DNA of 64,000 nt from Planctomycetota bacterium (lineage in GTDB: Bacteria; Planctomycetota; Phycisphaerae; Phycisphaerales; SM1A02). Every line of letters starts with the position of its first letter. The stretch's first letter is position 1. The notes beneath the pieces are model-generated. The model was given only the letters and a program-made list of their open reading frames with translations, ran no database searches and was not told the origin of the DNA. Below are positions 36,152-44,853 of the stretch, piece after piece. The stretch spans positions 19,052 to 83,051 of the forward strand of contig QWPW01000010.1 in the NCBI GenBank assembly GCA_003671025.1. The letters run 5' to 3'. The position numbers and the translations under genes are program-made.

Positions 36152-37398
36152 CAGGTGCGCCGTGCCCGAGTGCCGGGGCGCCGTGTCCGTTGAACAACGA
36201 GATGCGCGCCGCAGCACGCGCGGTTGCATCGCGCCTCACCGACAAGGGGTTCACCGCACTTTTCGCTGGCGGATGTGTGCGTGATTGGTTGCTCGGACAT
36301 GTTCCCGACGACTACGACATCGCGACCGATGCGGTGCCTGATCGCATCAGAGAAATTTTTCCTTCGGCGCGCAGCGTGGGCGAATCGTTTGGCGTGATGT
36401 TGGTGCGTCACGCGCGTCACACGTTTGAGGTGGCGACGTTTCGCAAAGATGGCCCGTATCACGATGGCCGTCGTCCGAGCTCAGTGGAGTTTTCCGATCG
36501 CGATGCCGACGCCGCGCGACGCGACTTCACCGTCAACGGAATATTTCAGGATCCACGCGACGACTCGATCATCGACTTGTGGAATGGCCGCGGCGATCTC
36601 GCGGCTCGACTCATTCGCGCCATTGGTGATCCACACGCGCGCATCGCCGAGGATCGATTGCGCATGTTGCGCGCGGTGCGCTTTGCCGCGCGACTGGGCT
36701 TCACCATCGAGCCAGCCACGGCCGCGGCGATCACGGCCCACGCACGCGAACTCGCGTCGGTGAGCGCGGAACGCGTGGGCGAAGAACTGCGCAAGATGCT
36801 CGCGCATCCGTCGCGCGCGGATGCCGCGCACTCCTGCGAGACTCTCGGACTTGACCGCGCGGTGTTTGCGAGCGCGGCAATCGTCGGAGAACTCACGCGT
36901 CTGCGCGCGCTTGCGGCACAATCCGAATCGATGACCGCGTTGGCCGCGTGGTGGCTCGATCGCGCTGCGCGAGGCGGCGAAGAGAGCATCTTGCAGGCGA
37001 CCGCGCACGCGCGGACAGCGCTCAAACTATCCAACGCCGAGACGACGCTGTTCGAGGCCACACTCACCGCGCGCGAGCGAATTTGCCGCGATTTTGCGGG
37101 ATATTCGCTGGCCGCGCGCAAGCGGCTCGCCGCATCGCTGGGCTTTGATGCGGCCTTGGACATCGTGGCCGCAGAAGACCTGGACAGCGCCGATCGCTGG
37201 CGTCGCATGGCCGATATAGAGCTTCCCTCGCGCATGCTTCCCACGGCGCTGGTCAACGGAGAATCGCTGCTGCGCGAGGGGTATCGCGCCGGTCCGTCGT
37301 TCAAGGTGCTGCTCGATTTGGCGATGGATGCGCAGCTCGAGCGGCGCATCATGAGCGAAGCCGAGGGCCTCGCGTTGGTGCGTCAGTCGTCGAAGTGA
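36148..37398 (+). CDS. CCA tRNA nucleotidyltransferase / poly(A) polymerase family
   Basis: Class II nucleotidyltransferase adding CCA to tRNA 3' ends or A tails to RNA. 'LFAGGCVRDWLLGHVPDDYDIATDA' (in part) holds the catalytic Asp pair; 'FEVATFRKDG', 'ARRDFTVNGIF' and 'EDRLRMLRAVRFAARLGF' follow. The start is the GTG at 36148, overlapping the plsC stop; the ORF-track start at 36007 lies inside plsC. 416 aa. The motif set does not decide between CCA-adding enzyme and PcnB. The tRNA-Ser in this window lacks an encoded CCA, so a CCA-adding enzyme is needed by this genome. Confidence 0.9.
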   Translation: MTGAPCPSAGAPCPLNNEMRAAARAVASRLTDKGFTALFAGGCVRDWLLGHVPDDYDIATDAVPDRIREIFPSARSVGESFGVMLVRHARHTFEVATFRKDGPYHDGRRPSSVEFSDRDADAARRDFTVNGIFQDPRDDSIIDLWNGRGDLAARLIRAIGDPHARIAEDRLRMLRAVRFAARLGFTIEPATAAAITAHARELASVSAERVGEELRKMLAHPSRADAAHSCETLGLDRAVFASAAIVGELTRLRALAAQSESMTALAAWWLDRAARGGEESILQATAHARTALKLSNAETTLFEATLTARERICRDFAGYSLAARKRLAASLGFDAALDIVAAEDLDSADRWRRMADIELPSRMLPTALVNGESLLREGYRAGPSFKVLLDLAMDAQLERRIMSEAEGLALVRQSSK

Positions 37399-37458
37399 TT
37401 CGCGCAATTCGTTGCATCCCGCGAGCGTTTGCGTCGTTCCATCGATGCCGACCGAACG

Positions 37459-37510
37459 GTCAGACATGAGTCAGACGCGGGTCAGACGCGGGTCAGACAC
37501 AGGTCAGAAC
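37459..37510. repeat. 11-bp tandem repeat after the CCA/PAP gene
   Basis: GTCAGACGCGG and close variants (GTCAGACATGA, GTCAGACACAG), four full copies plus a partial fifth, in the gap upstream of the first NfeD-like gene. Confidence 0.92.
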
Positions 37511-37641
37511 ACTGCTTCGATGCCTCTCTGAATTTGCCACCCACGGCGGTTTCAATGCGCAACCATCTGCGCGCCGACCGTAAGATGGCAAGTCTTCTCC
37601 GCGCAGGGACTCACCTGCGCATTCCTTCTCGCGAGACCACC

Positions 37642-38826
37642 ATGCGCCACGCAGCTACCGTCACATCCGTCGTCACACGCGCCGCAGCATCGATCTTGTT
37701 CGCAGGCGCCGCAGCGACGACCGCGACCGCCGACACCACGGGTGCGGCACTTCCGTCGACGCTCACCGCGCCAAAGGTCTACGTGTTCCCGCTCACGGGA
37801 CAGATGGGCACCGATATCTCGCCGCAACTCTTCGACATCATCGTCGAAGACATCAAGAAGCAGAAGCCAGACATCGTGGTGATGCAACTCAAGAGCGCGG
37901 ACAAAGATCGCAACGACTATTTGCAGAACGACGACAGGATGGAATTCGGTATGCCCCAAGTGGAGCAGTACCGCGACATGGTGAAGAAGGTCCACGAAGA
38001 ACTCCCCAAGATTCCGCAGATCATGTGGGTCGAAGATTCAGTGGGTTTCGCCACGCTCATCGCGCTCGGTTGGCCTGATCTCTACATGAAGAGCGATGCG
38101 CGCATGTCGGGTTTGCAAGGCGTTGCCGCGATGGCGCAGGGTTGGCAGGATCCCGATGTTGCCGCCAAGATGCTCGCGGCGTGGACCGGCATCGGCAAGG
38201 GAATTCTGCAGCAGGGCGGCTACCGACTCGAACTTGGCGACGCGATGATTTTCCCAGAGCAAACGCTTTCGGTGAATTTCGATGGACGCAAAGTGACATG
38301 GTTGCTCGACACCGCGGGCGTGTGGATCGTCGACAGCAGCAAGGAAGTCACCGCGCACTTTGATGCGACTCTCGCAGAAGACACTGGTCTCGCCGACGGC
38401 ATCGCGGACTCGCTTGATGATCTGATGTTCTTGCTCGGCTACCGCGAATTCACGCAGGTTGAGAGCGGTCCCAAACTCGCCAAGCAATACGTTGAGGACT
38501 GGCGCCGCAGCATGGATCGCTGCGTCGAGTGGATGGCTGATGCGAAGGATGTTGATTCGACCGTCGCGGGATTGGGCAAGGCTAAGACGCTGTACGAGAA
38601 GGTTCTCGCGGCGATGAAGCAATTCCCCGCACTCGAATTGCGTCTTGGTCGTATGGGTATTCCAAGCAAGGGACAACTCGAAATCGAGATCGACAACATC
38701 AAGAAAGAAATCCAGCGCGCGCGCGAAGCTGAGAAGGGCAATCGTGGCGGCGGCAGCGGATCGGGGAGCACTGGTCGCGGCCTCGGCGGCGGCGGCGGTC
38801 TCGGTGGCGGCAAGCGCGGCAGCTGA
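37642..38826 (+). CDS. Exported ClpP/NfeD-like protein, paralogue 1 (degenerate site)
   Basis: 394 aa with a signal peptide ('VVTRAAASILFAGAAATTATA'). After cleavage it shows the alternating strand-helix layout of the ClpP/crotonase superfamily as in NfeD and SppA: 'PKVYVFPLTGQMGTDIS', 'KPDIVVMQLKS', 'IPQIMWVEDSVGFATLIALGWPDLYM'. The usual SPGG oxyanion motif is replaced by 'KSADKDR', so peptidase activity is doubtful. A C-terminal helical region is followed by a Gly/Ser/Arg-rich tail ('GGGSGSGSTGRGLGGGGG'). It lies directly upstream of a paralogue that keeps the SPGG motif. ATG at 37642 with GAGA upstream. Function unknown. Confidence 0.7.
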   Translation: MRHAATVTSVVTRAAASILFAGAAATTATADTTGAALPSTLTAPKVYVFPLTGQMGTDISPQLFDIIVEDIKKQKPDIVVMQLKSADKDRNDYLQNDDRMEFGMPQVEQYRDMVKKVHEELPKIPQIMWVEDSVGFATLIALGWPDLYMKSDARMSGLQGVAAMAQGWQDPDVAAKMLAAWTGIGKGILQQGGYRLELGDAMIFPEQTLSVNFDGRKVTWLLDTAGVWIVDSSKEVTAHFDATLAEDTGLADGIADSLDDLMFLLGYREFTQVESGPKLAKQYVEDWRRSMDRCVEWMADAKDVDSTVAGLGKAKTLYEKVLAAMKQFPALELRLGRMGIPSKGQLEIEIDNIKKEIQRAREAEKGNRGGGSGSGSTGRGLGGGGGLGGGKRGS

Positions 38827-38884
38827 GTATTTGTCGCAAGTTTCAAGTCGGGCGTGCAGTGATTCCCGCGCGCCTAAGGGAAGT

Positions 38885-38920
38885 CTGATCGCAAGACTGA
38901 TCGCAAGCCTGATCGCAAAC
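38885..38920. repeat. 12-bp tandem repeat between the NfeD-like genes
   Basis: CTGATCGCAAGA, CTGATCGCAAGC and CTGATCGCAAAC in a row, ending 12 nt before the ATG of the second paralogue; a CTGATC remnant overlaps the start. Confidence 0.92.
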
Positions 38921-38932
38921 TACGAACTGATC

Positions 38933-40297
38933 ATGAAACATAACACTGTTCTTCGCTCGCTCACGGTTTCAACTCTGGCACTCGGGCTTTCGTTGGGCGC
39001 CCTGTCGAGTGCGACGGCTGCGTTTCCCAACGCGCCACGCATGGGAGATGTCAAGCTCGCCAACGGCGGAGTGTGGAAGGGCGATGTGGGCGCGCAAGTT
39101 CGTGCGACCTTCATGGTCAATGGAAAAGAAGTCATCGTTGAAGGCAAAGTCACCAAGCTCGACAAGAGCCTCGTCGTGATTGAGGTCACAGAGGGCGGCA
39201 AGTTGGTCAAGAAGACCATCCTCTCGCTCGATCTGAAAAAGATGGAGACGCTCGCGGCAGCTGCTGCTGGCGCATCCACTCCTGGCGTCGCGACGACAAC
39301 CATTGCGAGCGGAGCGGGCGCCAAAACCGCAAGCACCGCGACCACCGCTGCAACGACCACGACTGATGCCACTGCCGCGAAGATCCCCAGCGTGTTCGTG
39401 CTTCCATGGGAAGGCACCGTCGGCATCGGCGCGCGTCACGACGAAATCGAAATGATCGCCAAGGAAGCGGACAAGCTCGGTCCTGGCCAGATCATCGTGC
39501 TCGAAGTCAACAGTCCCGGTGGACTGGTGACCGAAGGCGACAAGATCAACGTCACGCTTACCGAACTGAAGAAGCGTCATCGCGTCGTCGCGTGGATCAA
39601 GAAGGCGATCTCCGCGGCGGCGTTCACCAGCCTGCACTGCGACGAGATTTACTTCATGCGCGTTGGCGCGCTCGGTTCGATCACGATGTTCGCGGGACAG
39701 ACCGCGATCTCCGGCGCTGAGCTGCAAGCTTGGCTCAAGATGCTCGGCGAAGTGTGCGAACTCGGCGGCCGTCCCGCGATCGTTGGTCAAGCGATGGTCA
39801 CCAATCCGGTTCTGTGCAGTTACGACCGCGACGACGATGGCAACATCACGTGGTATTCGACACTCGAGGGCAAGTACGACCTCTCCGACGAGAAGCAGAA
39901 TCTCACCCTCAACTGCGACAACGCGCTGCATTGCAAGTTTTCGGATGGGACTGCGGACACCGTCGAAGAACTCGCCGCGTGCATGCAGTTGAAGGAATGG
40001 AAAGAAGCGAGCGATGTCGGCCGCAAGATCCACGAGGATTGGCAGCGCACGCTCAAGCAGTGTGCGGAAATCAAACCGCTGCTGCTCAACGACTATCAGA
40101 ATCCCGGTGGCGCCGATGCAGTTGCGCAGATCGGTAATCAGATCAAGGCCATCACTGAGATCTTGAAGTGGTACGACCGTTGCTATCCCGGCATGGTCTA
40201 CGAAGCGCCCAATCTCCCACCAGATAAGAAGCCGCTGCAAGATGAGCTCGAAGCGTTGAAGAAGCGCTTGGGAAATATCAAGCGCAACCAGCGCTGA
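38933..40297 (+). CDS. Exported ClpP/NfeD-like protein, paralogue 2 (SPGG retained)
   Basis: 454 aa. Signal peptide 'SLTVSTLALGLSLGALSSATA'. Residues about 30-110 form a small beta-rich domain ('GDVKLANGGVWKGDVGAQVRATFMVNG' region), then an Ala/Thr-rich linker. The ClpP-like domain has 'PSVFVLPWEGTVGIGARHDEI', 'IIVLEVNSPGGLVTEGDKI' and 'AISAAAFTSLHCDEIYFM', where the Ser of 'ISAAAF' lines up with the nucleophile of NfeD/SppA-type peptidases and SPGG with the oxyanion loop. No C-terminal OB-fold NfeD domain or membrane helices, so it is probably a soluble periplasmic peptidase or pseudo-peptidase. The stop codon lies inside a 21-bp tandem repeat, followed by a terminator. Confidence 0.72.
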   Translation: MKHNTVLRSLTVSTLALGLSLGALSSATAAFPNAPRMGDVKLANGGVWKGDVGAQVRATFMVNGKEVIVEGKVTKLDKSLVVIEVTEGGKLVKKTILSLDLKKMETLAAAAAGASTPGVATTTIASGAGAKTASTATTAATTTTDATAAKIPSVFVLPWEGTVGIGARHDEIEMIAKEADKLGPGQIIVLEVNSPGGLVTEGDKINVTLTELKKRHRVVAWIKKAISAAAFTSLHCDEIYFMRVGALGSITMFAGQTAISGAELQAWLKMLGEVCELGGRPAIVGQAMVTNPVLCSYDRDDDGNITWYSTLEGKYDLSDEKQNLTLNCDNALHCKFSDGTADTVEELAACMQLKEWKEASDVGRKIHEDWQRTLKQCAEIKPLLLNDYQNPGGADAVAQIGNQIKAITEILKWYDRCYPGMVYEAPNLPPDKKPLQDELEALKKRLGNIKRNQR

Positions 40298-40341
40298 CGC
40301 AACACAAGCACGCGCTGACGCAACACAAGCACGCGCTGACG
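40291..40341. repeat. 21-bp tandem repeat spanning the stop codon of paralogue 2
   Basis: GCGCTGACGCAACACAAGCAC twice plus a partial third copy, no mismatches. The first TGA (40295-40297) is the gene's stop; further TGAs recur in frame every 21 nt. Confidence 0.93.
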
Positions 40342-40375
40342 ACGCGAGCCGTTCACGCGAAACATTTCAATCAAC

Positions 40376-40404
40376 AACGCCCTGCGTATTTCGCAGGGCG
40401 TTTT
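40376..40404 (+). terminator. Intrinsic terminator of the NfeD-like operon
   Basis: Perfect 11-bp stem AACGCCCTGCG / CGCAGGGCGTT with a 5-nt loop, followed by TT then CC. Lies 79 nt past the stop and before the next gene's ATG. Confidence 0.88.
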
Positions 40405-40460
40405 CCTAGGTGAGTTGTCGCGTACTTGCGCGGTGACATCATCCACATGAGGATGCATTC

Positions 40461-41108
40461 ATGTCGACGCAACCTTCCGATCCTGAACTGCCTAGTGAAC
40501 CGTACGCGCCCTATCCCGACGATCTCGCGGCACGTCGCGCGACATGGCCGACGGCGTTTGGCGTCGTCTCGCTCGTCGTCGGTGTGCTGGGAATGTGCAT
40601 GCAAGGCGCGGCTGTGGGCATGTCGCTCGGAGGCGACAAGATCATGGGACTCGCGGGCATGTCGATTTCGCCAGCACCGCGCATCGTGCAAATCGTTGGC
40701 GGCACACAGGCGATAATTTGCACGATGCTCGGAGTGATGCTGATCATCGGCTCGCGGCTGCTCATCATGCGCAAGCCGCTGGGCGCGCAACTGGTGAAGT
40801 GGTGGGCGATCACGCGTTTGATCATGGTGGTCTTTGGTCTCGGCGCTGTGGTGTTCACGCTGCGCGCGCAAGTCGAATGGCAGATCACCATGTCGAGCGA
40901 GATGCGCGAATTTGCTCGCGGCAAGGGGATCAAAGAAGCGGACTTGCCGCCGATTGCTGATCGCGAAGTCCTCGAGAAGCAAGCGATGTGGGGCGTCGGA
41001 ATCGCGAGTGTGGGGTTTTCGGTGTGGCCATTCGTGATGGCCATCGTGCTCACGGGACGCAAGGGACGCGAAGACATCGCCACGTGGTCAGCTCCGCCGA
41101 CTGCATGA
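40461..41108 (+). CDS. Four-helix membrane protein, hypothetical
   Basis: 215 aa with an N-terminal Pro-rich cytosolic stretch and four predicted helices: 'AFGVVSLVVGVLGMCMQGAAV' (about 32-52), 'AIICTMLGVMLIIGSRLLIM' (about 84-103), 'ITRLIMVVFGLGAVVFTLRA' (about 115-134) and 'VGIASVGFSVWPFVMAIVL' (about 175-193). I do not recognise a family. Starts after the terminator with its own region. Converges with the ABC-2 permease gene. Confidence 0.7.
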   Translation: MSTQPSDPELPSEPYAPYPDDLAARRATWPTAFGVVSLVVGVLGMCMQGAAVGMSLGGDKIMGLAGMSISPAPRIVQIVGGTQAIICTMLGVMLIIGSRLLIMRKPLGAQLVKWWAITRLIMVVFGLGAVVFTLRAQVEWQITMSSEMREFARGKGIKEADLPPIADREVLEKQAMWGVGIASVGFSVWPFVMAIVLTGRKGREDIATWSAPPTA

Positions 41109-41177
41109 GTGAGCGTGTGATGTGTGATGCGATGGGATCGTGATTGCGCCCGCGGGTCGCGATACGACGCGACCAAC

Positions 41178-42215
41178 TCATCCCACTTCGCGACGCTGAA
41201 ACAACATCGCAGCAACCGAGAGCATCGCCGTCACCAACGCGAGCGAATAGGGGATCGCGTACATGATGTAGTCCAGCGGAATCTCTTTTTTCTGCGTGAG
41301 CGTGTCGGAGAGCCAGAACAATTGGAAGTTCGGCAGTGCCGCGCGGCAGAACCAGAAGAAGCCATAACTCGCACTCTGCGCCGTGGTCATCACCGCTTCG
41401 CCTGCCGAGGCTTTGCGCGCCAATTCGGCGGCGTCAAGCAACGCGCGTCCCAACATCCAATCGGAAAGCAGTCCGAGGACAAACACGCCAAACACGATGG
41501 TGAGCGTGAGCACTTGTCCTAAGCGCGTGCTCGCAGCGATGGCGATGGCGTTGAGCACGAATGTCGCGAGCGCCATCAAGAACAGCGCCTTCCACATTTG
41601 CGGCTCGAACTGTTGCGCCAGTGGGACAGAGTTCCATTCCGCGTCAAAGAACAACGAGAGCAAGTAGGCGAAGCCCAAGAAGGGAACGCCGAGCACAATC
41701 GTCCACGCGGCGAAACTCTTGCCGTAGAAAAAGTTCATCCACGCGCCGACCGCGATGGAGACGAGCATTGCGCCCGTGCCAAAGACGATCACGGGAATAT
41801 GCAGCGGATCGCGTGCGGTTTGCAGAGTTCCATGCACTTCGACCAGCATGAACACCAGCCCTAAGTAGAGCAACGCCACCAGCATTGCCACCGAGACTCC
41901 GAGAAACTTGCCCACCACAAACACCGGGCGCGGCACAGGCTTGGAGATGACGGTGAGCACGGTGCGATTTTCGATTTCGCGCGCGAGCACGTTGGTGGCG
42001 ATGAACGCGGCCAGCACGGTGGTCGCGAGAAACACAGTCGACAATCCGATGTCGACAAACATGCGCTGATCGTCGGTCATGGTCCACGCGCTGAAGGGGT
42101 TGCTCATCACGATCAGAATCGTGGCCGCCACGCACACAATCAGCACGATGGGCTGGCGGATCGACTCAAGGAAGGTGTTGCGCGCGATGGCGAGAAGCTG
42201 CTCAAAAAGGGACAT
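41178..42215 (-). CDS. ABC-2 type transporter permease
   Basis: 345 aa, six predicted helices, inner membrane. 'MSLFEQLLAIARNTFLESIRQPIVLIV' is the typical amphipathic opening of NosY-like ABC-2 permeases, and 'TNVLAREIENRTVLTVISKPVPRPVFVVGKFLG' (in part) is the conserved coupling region. 'FFYGKSFAAWTIVL' continues the pattern. No ATPase is adjacent on this strand; the nearest is 47454-48737 on the opposite strand, whose own permease (48734-50803) carries a similar 'TLTKPVSRLSWLVGKWLG' stretch. It may share that ATPase. Divergent from SPFH protein 1 with 300 bp between. Confidence 0.85.
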   Translation of the reverse strand: MSLFEQLLAIARNTFLESIRQPIVLIVCVAATILIVMSNPFSAWTMTDDQRMFVDIGLSTVFLATTVLAAFIATNVLAREIENRTVLTVISKPVPRPVFVVGKFLGVSVAMLVALLYLGLVFMLVEVHGTLQTARDPLHIPVIVFGTGAMLVSIAVGAWMNFFYGKSFAAWTIVLGVPFLGFAYLLSLFFDAEWNSVPLAQQFEPQMWKALFLMALATFVLNAIAIAASTRLGQVLTLTIVFGVFVLGLLSDWMLGRALLDAAELARKASAGEAVMTTAQSASYGFFWFCRAALPNFQLFWLSDTLTQKKEIPLDYIMYAIPYSLALVTAMLSVAAMLFQRREVG

Positions 42216-42405
42216 GCGTGGGCTTTGGTTTCAGGTGAAACGTGTCATGAGCATCGCGGGCATCGGTCGAGCGCGCCGCGTCTTGCGCCGTTGTCGTCGC
42301 GCTTGGAAGGCGACCCGAATTGTTTCGCAGCGAGGAGAAATGTCCGAGTGCGAAAGCGATGAGAACTCACCCCTGCACACTCGACGCGCGTACCTTACAG
42401 TACCA

Positions 42406-42426
42406 ATCCATCCGTTGAGGATGGAT
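42406..42426. repeat. 8-bp inverted repeat in the divergent SPFH/permease promoter region
   Basis: ATCCATCC and GGATGGAT flank a 5-nt loop, 90 bp before the ATG of SPFH protein 1. No T run. It could be an operator or leader hairpin. The remaining 300-bp gap (42216-42515) shows no gene. Confidence 0.5.
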
Positions 42427-42515
42427 CCATTTCTTGCCCGCGAGGGCGTGTCAAGGCCTTGCGTGCGCCTCGCGTGCGCGGGACCACAACCTGTTCGAAC
42501 CAATTCCACGCACCG

Positions 42516-44720
42516 ATGCGCATTGACCACCACGCCTACCAGCGGGCCACGGGCGTCGCCGCCTCAGGCTTCTTCACACAGCTCGTCATCGCGCTGTTGC
42601 TCCTCGTTTTTGGAAAGTCGACCGGCGATTCGGCGAGCGTCATCGCGTCCTCATGGGCGTTCTGCGGCCTGGTCGTATGGCTTGGCTTGGTGTTGGTCTT
42701 TCATCAACATCGACTCGAGCGTCTTGAGAATTTGGAGATGGACGCGGGCACGCGCCTCGATGACTCGGGACGTTTGTTCACTCCCGATGAAGCGCGCGTA
42801 GCCAAGCGACGTCTCGGCTTGATGCACTCGGTGCTCATGCCGATCGCGAGTTGCCTCTACGCGATGCTCTTGGTGGGAATGGCGTGGGGCGTGCTGTTGT
42901 GGTTCAGCCGCGTCGATGAAGCGAATGCCGATCTTGGACAATTCACCACCACATCAGCCGCCGGTTGGCAATTGGCAGTCGCCTTCGGTTGCGCTCTCGC
43001 GTCGTTCATCTTCTCGCGATTTCTCGCGGGAATGAGCGTGCAACCAGCGTGGAGCAATCTGCGCGGCGGCGCCGCGGTGATGGTGGGAAATGCGTTGGTC
43101 TCGATGGCCGTCGGTGTGGGCACGATCTTCACGATGCTCGCCGACGATAAGAAGGAAGGCGTTGCCGTTCTCGAGGGCATCTCCTACGGCATCGCGATCT
43201 TCATGATGGTGGTCGCTGCCGAAACCACGCTGAACTTTCTGCTCAACCTCTATCGACCACGACGCGCCGGCGAAACGGCGCGTCCTGCTTTTGATTCGCG
43301 TCTGCTCAGTTTGTTTGCTGCGCCCGATTCCATCGTGCGTTCCATCAACGAAGCGGTGAACTACCAGTTCGGTTTCGACATCACCAGTTCGTGGGGCTAT
43401 CAACTGCTGCTGCGCAACTTCGTGCGCTTGCTTGCAGTGGGCGTGGTGGTGGTGTTTGCGCTCACTACGTTGGTGGTGGTTCAACCGCAAGAGCAAGCGT
43501 TGCGCTTGCGCTTTGGTCGGCCTATCGGCGAGGTCTATCAAGGCTCGCCCATGTCCAAGTTGCCTTGGCCCATCGACACCGCGATTGTGCGCGACGTGAA
43601 TCGCGTGCGTGAGTTGCCGCTGGGACTCGTGCGTCCCGTGCGCGCGGGCGACGTGATCGTCTGGGGCGAAGAAACGATCGAGATCGATCAGATCACGAAT
43701 CTGTTCTTAGTCGCCGCGGGTTCGCGCGCGGCCGATGCGCAAGCCGCGCAACGCGCCGCAGGATCATTGCTCGCTCCCAACGCGACGTTTGCGGGAAACG
43801 CAGCATTGGGGTCTGGCAGCGATCGCAGTTCTGAGCAAGGCGTTGCGCTCGCCACTGATCAATTCGCAGTGGTCGAAGCGGACATCGTGTTGCAGTATCG
43901 CGTGCGTGATCGCGAGCTCACCAAGTTCCTTGAGTTCTCCAACGACACTAAGAGTCGACGCACTGCGCTCGATATGCGCGAGCGTGCGATGAAGGCGATC
44001 GCGTTGCGTGAAGTCACGCGCGCGTTGAGTGTGCGCACGCTTGACGAAGTGCTTTCGCCGCCGATTGACGCGCCGCTGGTCGATGCGTTGGCGCAGGGAA
44101 TTCAGCAGGCATTTGATGCATATGACTGTGGCGTTGAAGTGGTGGGACTGAGCATTCCGCGACTGCGCCCGCCGGGAAAAGACGGCGGCAAGTTCGAAGA
44201 ACTTTCGGTCGCGCGTCAGAACGGCCGTCGTCAATTGGAAATGGAAACCAGCACCGTCAACACGACCATGAGTCTCATCATTGGCAGCGCCGCCGCCGCC
44301 GACGAGATGGTCAAGGGTATTGAAGAACTCGCACGCTTGGAGTCGGCCGCGAAGTTGCCTGACGGAGCCAACGCGCGTGTGGCCGCCGATGCGTTGCGCA
44401 ACAAACTCGAGCAGCAATTGCTCGACTCACGCGCGCAAGCGGCGAGCGTGATTTCGGGCGCGCGCGCCATGCGTTGGACCGCGCTGATGGATGCGCAAGC
44501 GATTGCCCAAGATGTCCTCGGTCAAGCGCCTGCGTGGGAAGTTGACCCTGAGCTCTATCGCACGCGTCGCACGATGGAGGCGCTCGCCGATGCGCTGTCG
44601 AGTGTGCGCATCAAGTACATGTTGTTGCCCGATGCCGCGCGTGTGCGTGTCGACATCGACATGCAAGAGCCTTCGGCGGGACTCAACCTCGGCGACTATC
44701 TCGAGAAGAAACAAGAGTGA
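42516..44720 (+). CDS. Polytopic SPFH (HflK-like) protein 1
   Basis: 734 aa. The first about 330 residues hold seven predicted membrane helices (for example 'LVIALLLLVFG', 'AFCGLVVWLGLVLVF', 'CLYAMLLVGMAWGVLLWF'), which is far more than the single helix of HflK, prohibitin or stomatin. The seventh ('VVVVFALTTLVVVQPQEQALRLRFGRP' in part) leads directly into an SPFH/band 7 domain: 'EQALRLRFGRPIGEVYQGS', 'ITNLFLVAAG', 'FAVVEADIVLQYRVRD', 'ALREVTRALSVRTLDEVLSPP' (in part). A helical C-terminal part follows ('LEQQLLDSRAQAASVISGARAM'). It probably forms membrane ring assemblies with the next two SPFH proteins. Start ATG 42516; the ORF-track start is 19 codons earlier. Confidence 0.8.
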   Translation: MRIDHHAYQRATGVAASGFFTQLVIALLLLVFGKSTGDSASVIASSWAFCGLVVWLGLVLVFHQHRLERLENLEMDAGTRLDDSGRLFTPDEARVAKRRLGLMHSVLMPIASCLYAMLLVGMAWGVLLWFSRVDEANADLGQFTTTSAAGWQLAVAFGCALASFIFSRFLAGMSVQPAWSNLRGGAAVMVGNALVSMAVGVGTIFTMLADDKKEGVAVLEGISYGIAIFMMVVAAETTLNFLLNLYRPRRAGETARPAFDSRLLSLFAAPDSIVRSINEAVNYQFGFDITSSWGYQLLLRNFVRLLAVGVVVVFALTTLVVVQPQEQALRLRFGRPIGEVYQGSPMSKLPWPIDTAIVRDVNRVRELPLGLVRPVRAGDVIVWGEETIEIDQITNLFLVAAGSRAADAQAAQRAAGSLLAPNATFAGNAALGSGSDRSSEQGVALATDQFAVVEADIVLQYRVRDRELTKFLEFSNDTKSRRTALDMRERAMKAIALREVTRALSVRTLDEVLSPPIDAPLVDALAQGIQQAFDAYDCGVEVVGLSIPRLRPPGKDGGKFEELSVARQNGRRQLEMETSTVNTTMSLIIGSAAAADEMVKGIEELARLESAAKLPDGANARVAADALRNKLEQQLLDSRAQAASVISGARAMRWTALMDAQAIAQDVLGQAPAWEVDPELYRTRRTMEALADALSSVRIKYMLLPDAARVRVDIDMQEPSAGLNLGDYLEKKQE

Positions 44721-44741
44721 CGGCGCGGATCCTAGAGATCA

Positions 44742-44796
44742 ATCAACACAACGATCAACACAACGATCAACGCAACGATCAACGCAACGATCAACG
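44742..44796. repeat. 12-bp tandem repeat between SPFH genes 1 and 2
   Basis: ATCAACACAACG twice, ATCAACGCAACG twice, and a partial fifth copy, 22 nt after the SPFH1 stop. Confidence 0.95.
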
Positions 44797-44853
44797 ACCT
44801 GCAGCATCAACGACGCTCACACGCGTCATGAAGAACAAACGACGGAATCAGCT

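Noticed and set aside
38969-40240. 423-aa minus-strand ORF opposite the second NfeD-like gene
   Set aside because: Antisense shadow; the plus-strand frame has a signal peptide and ClpP-like motifs.
42079-42801. 240-aa plus ORF in the SPFH/permease divergent gap
   Set aside because: Overlaps both real genes in other frames and has no motif.
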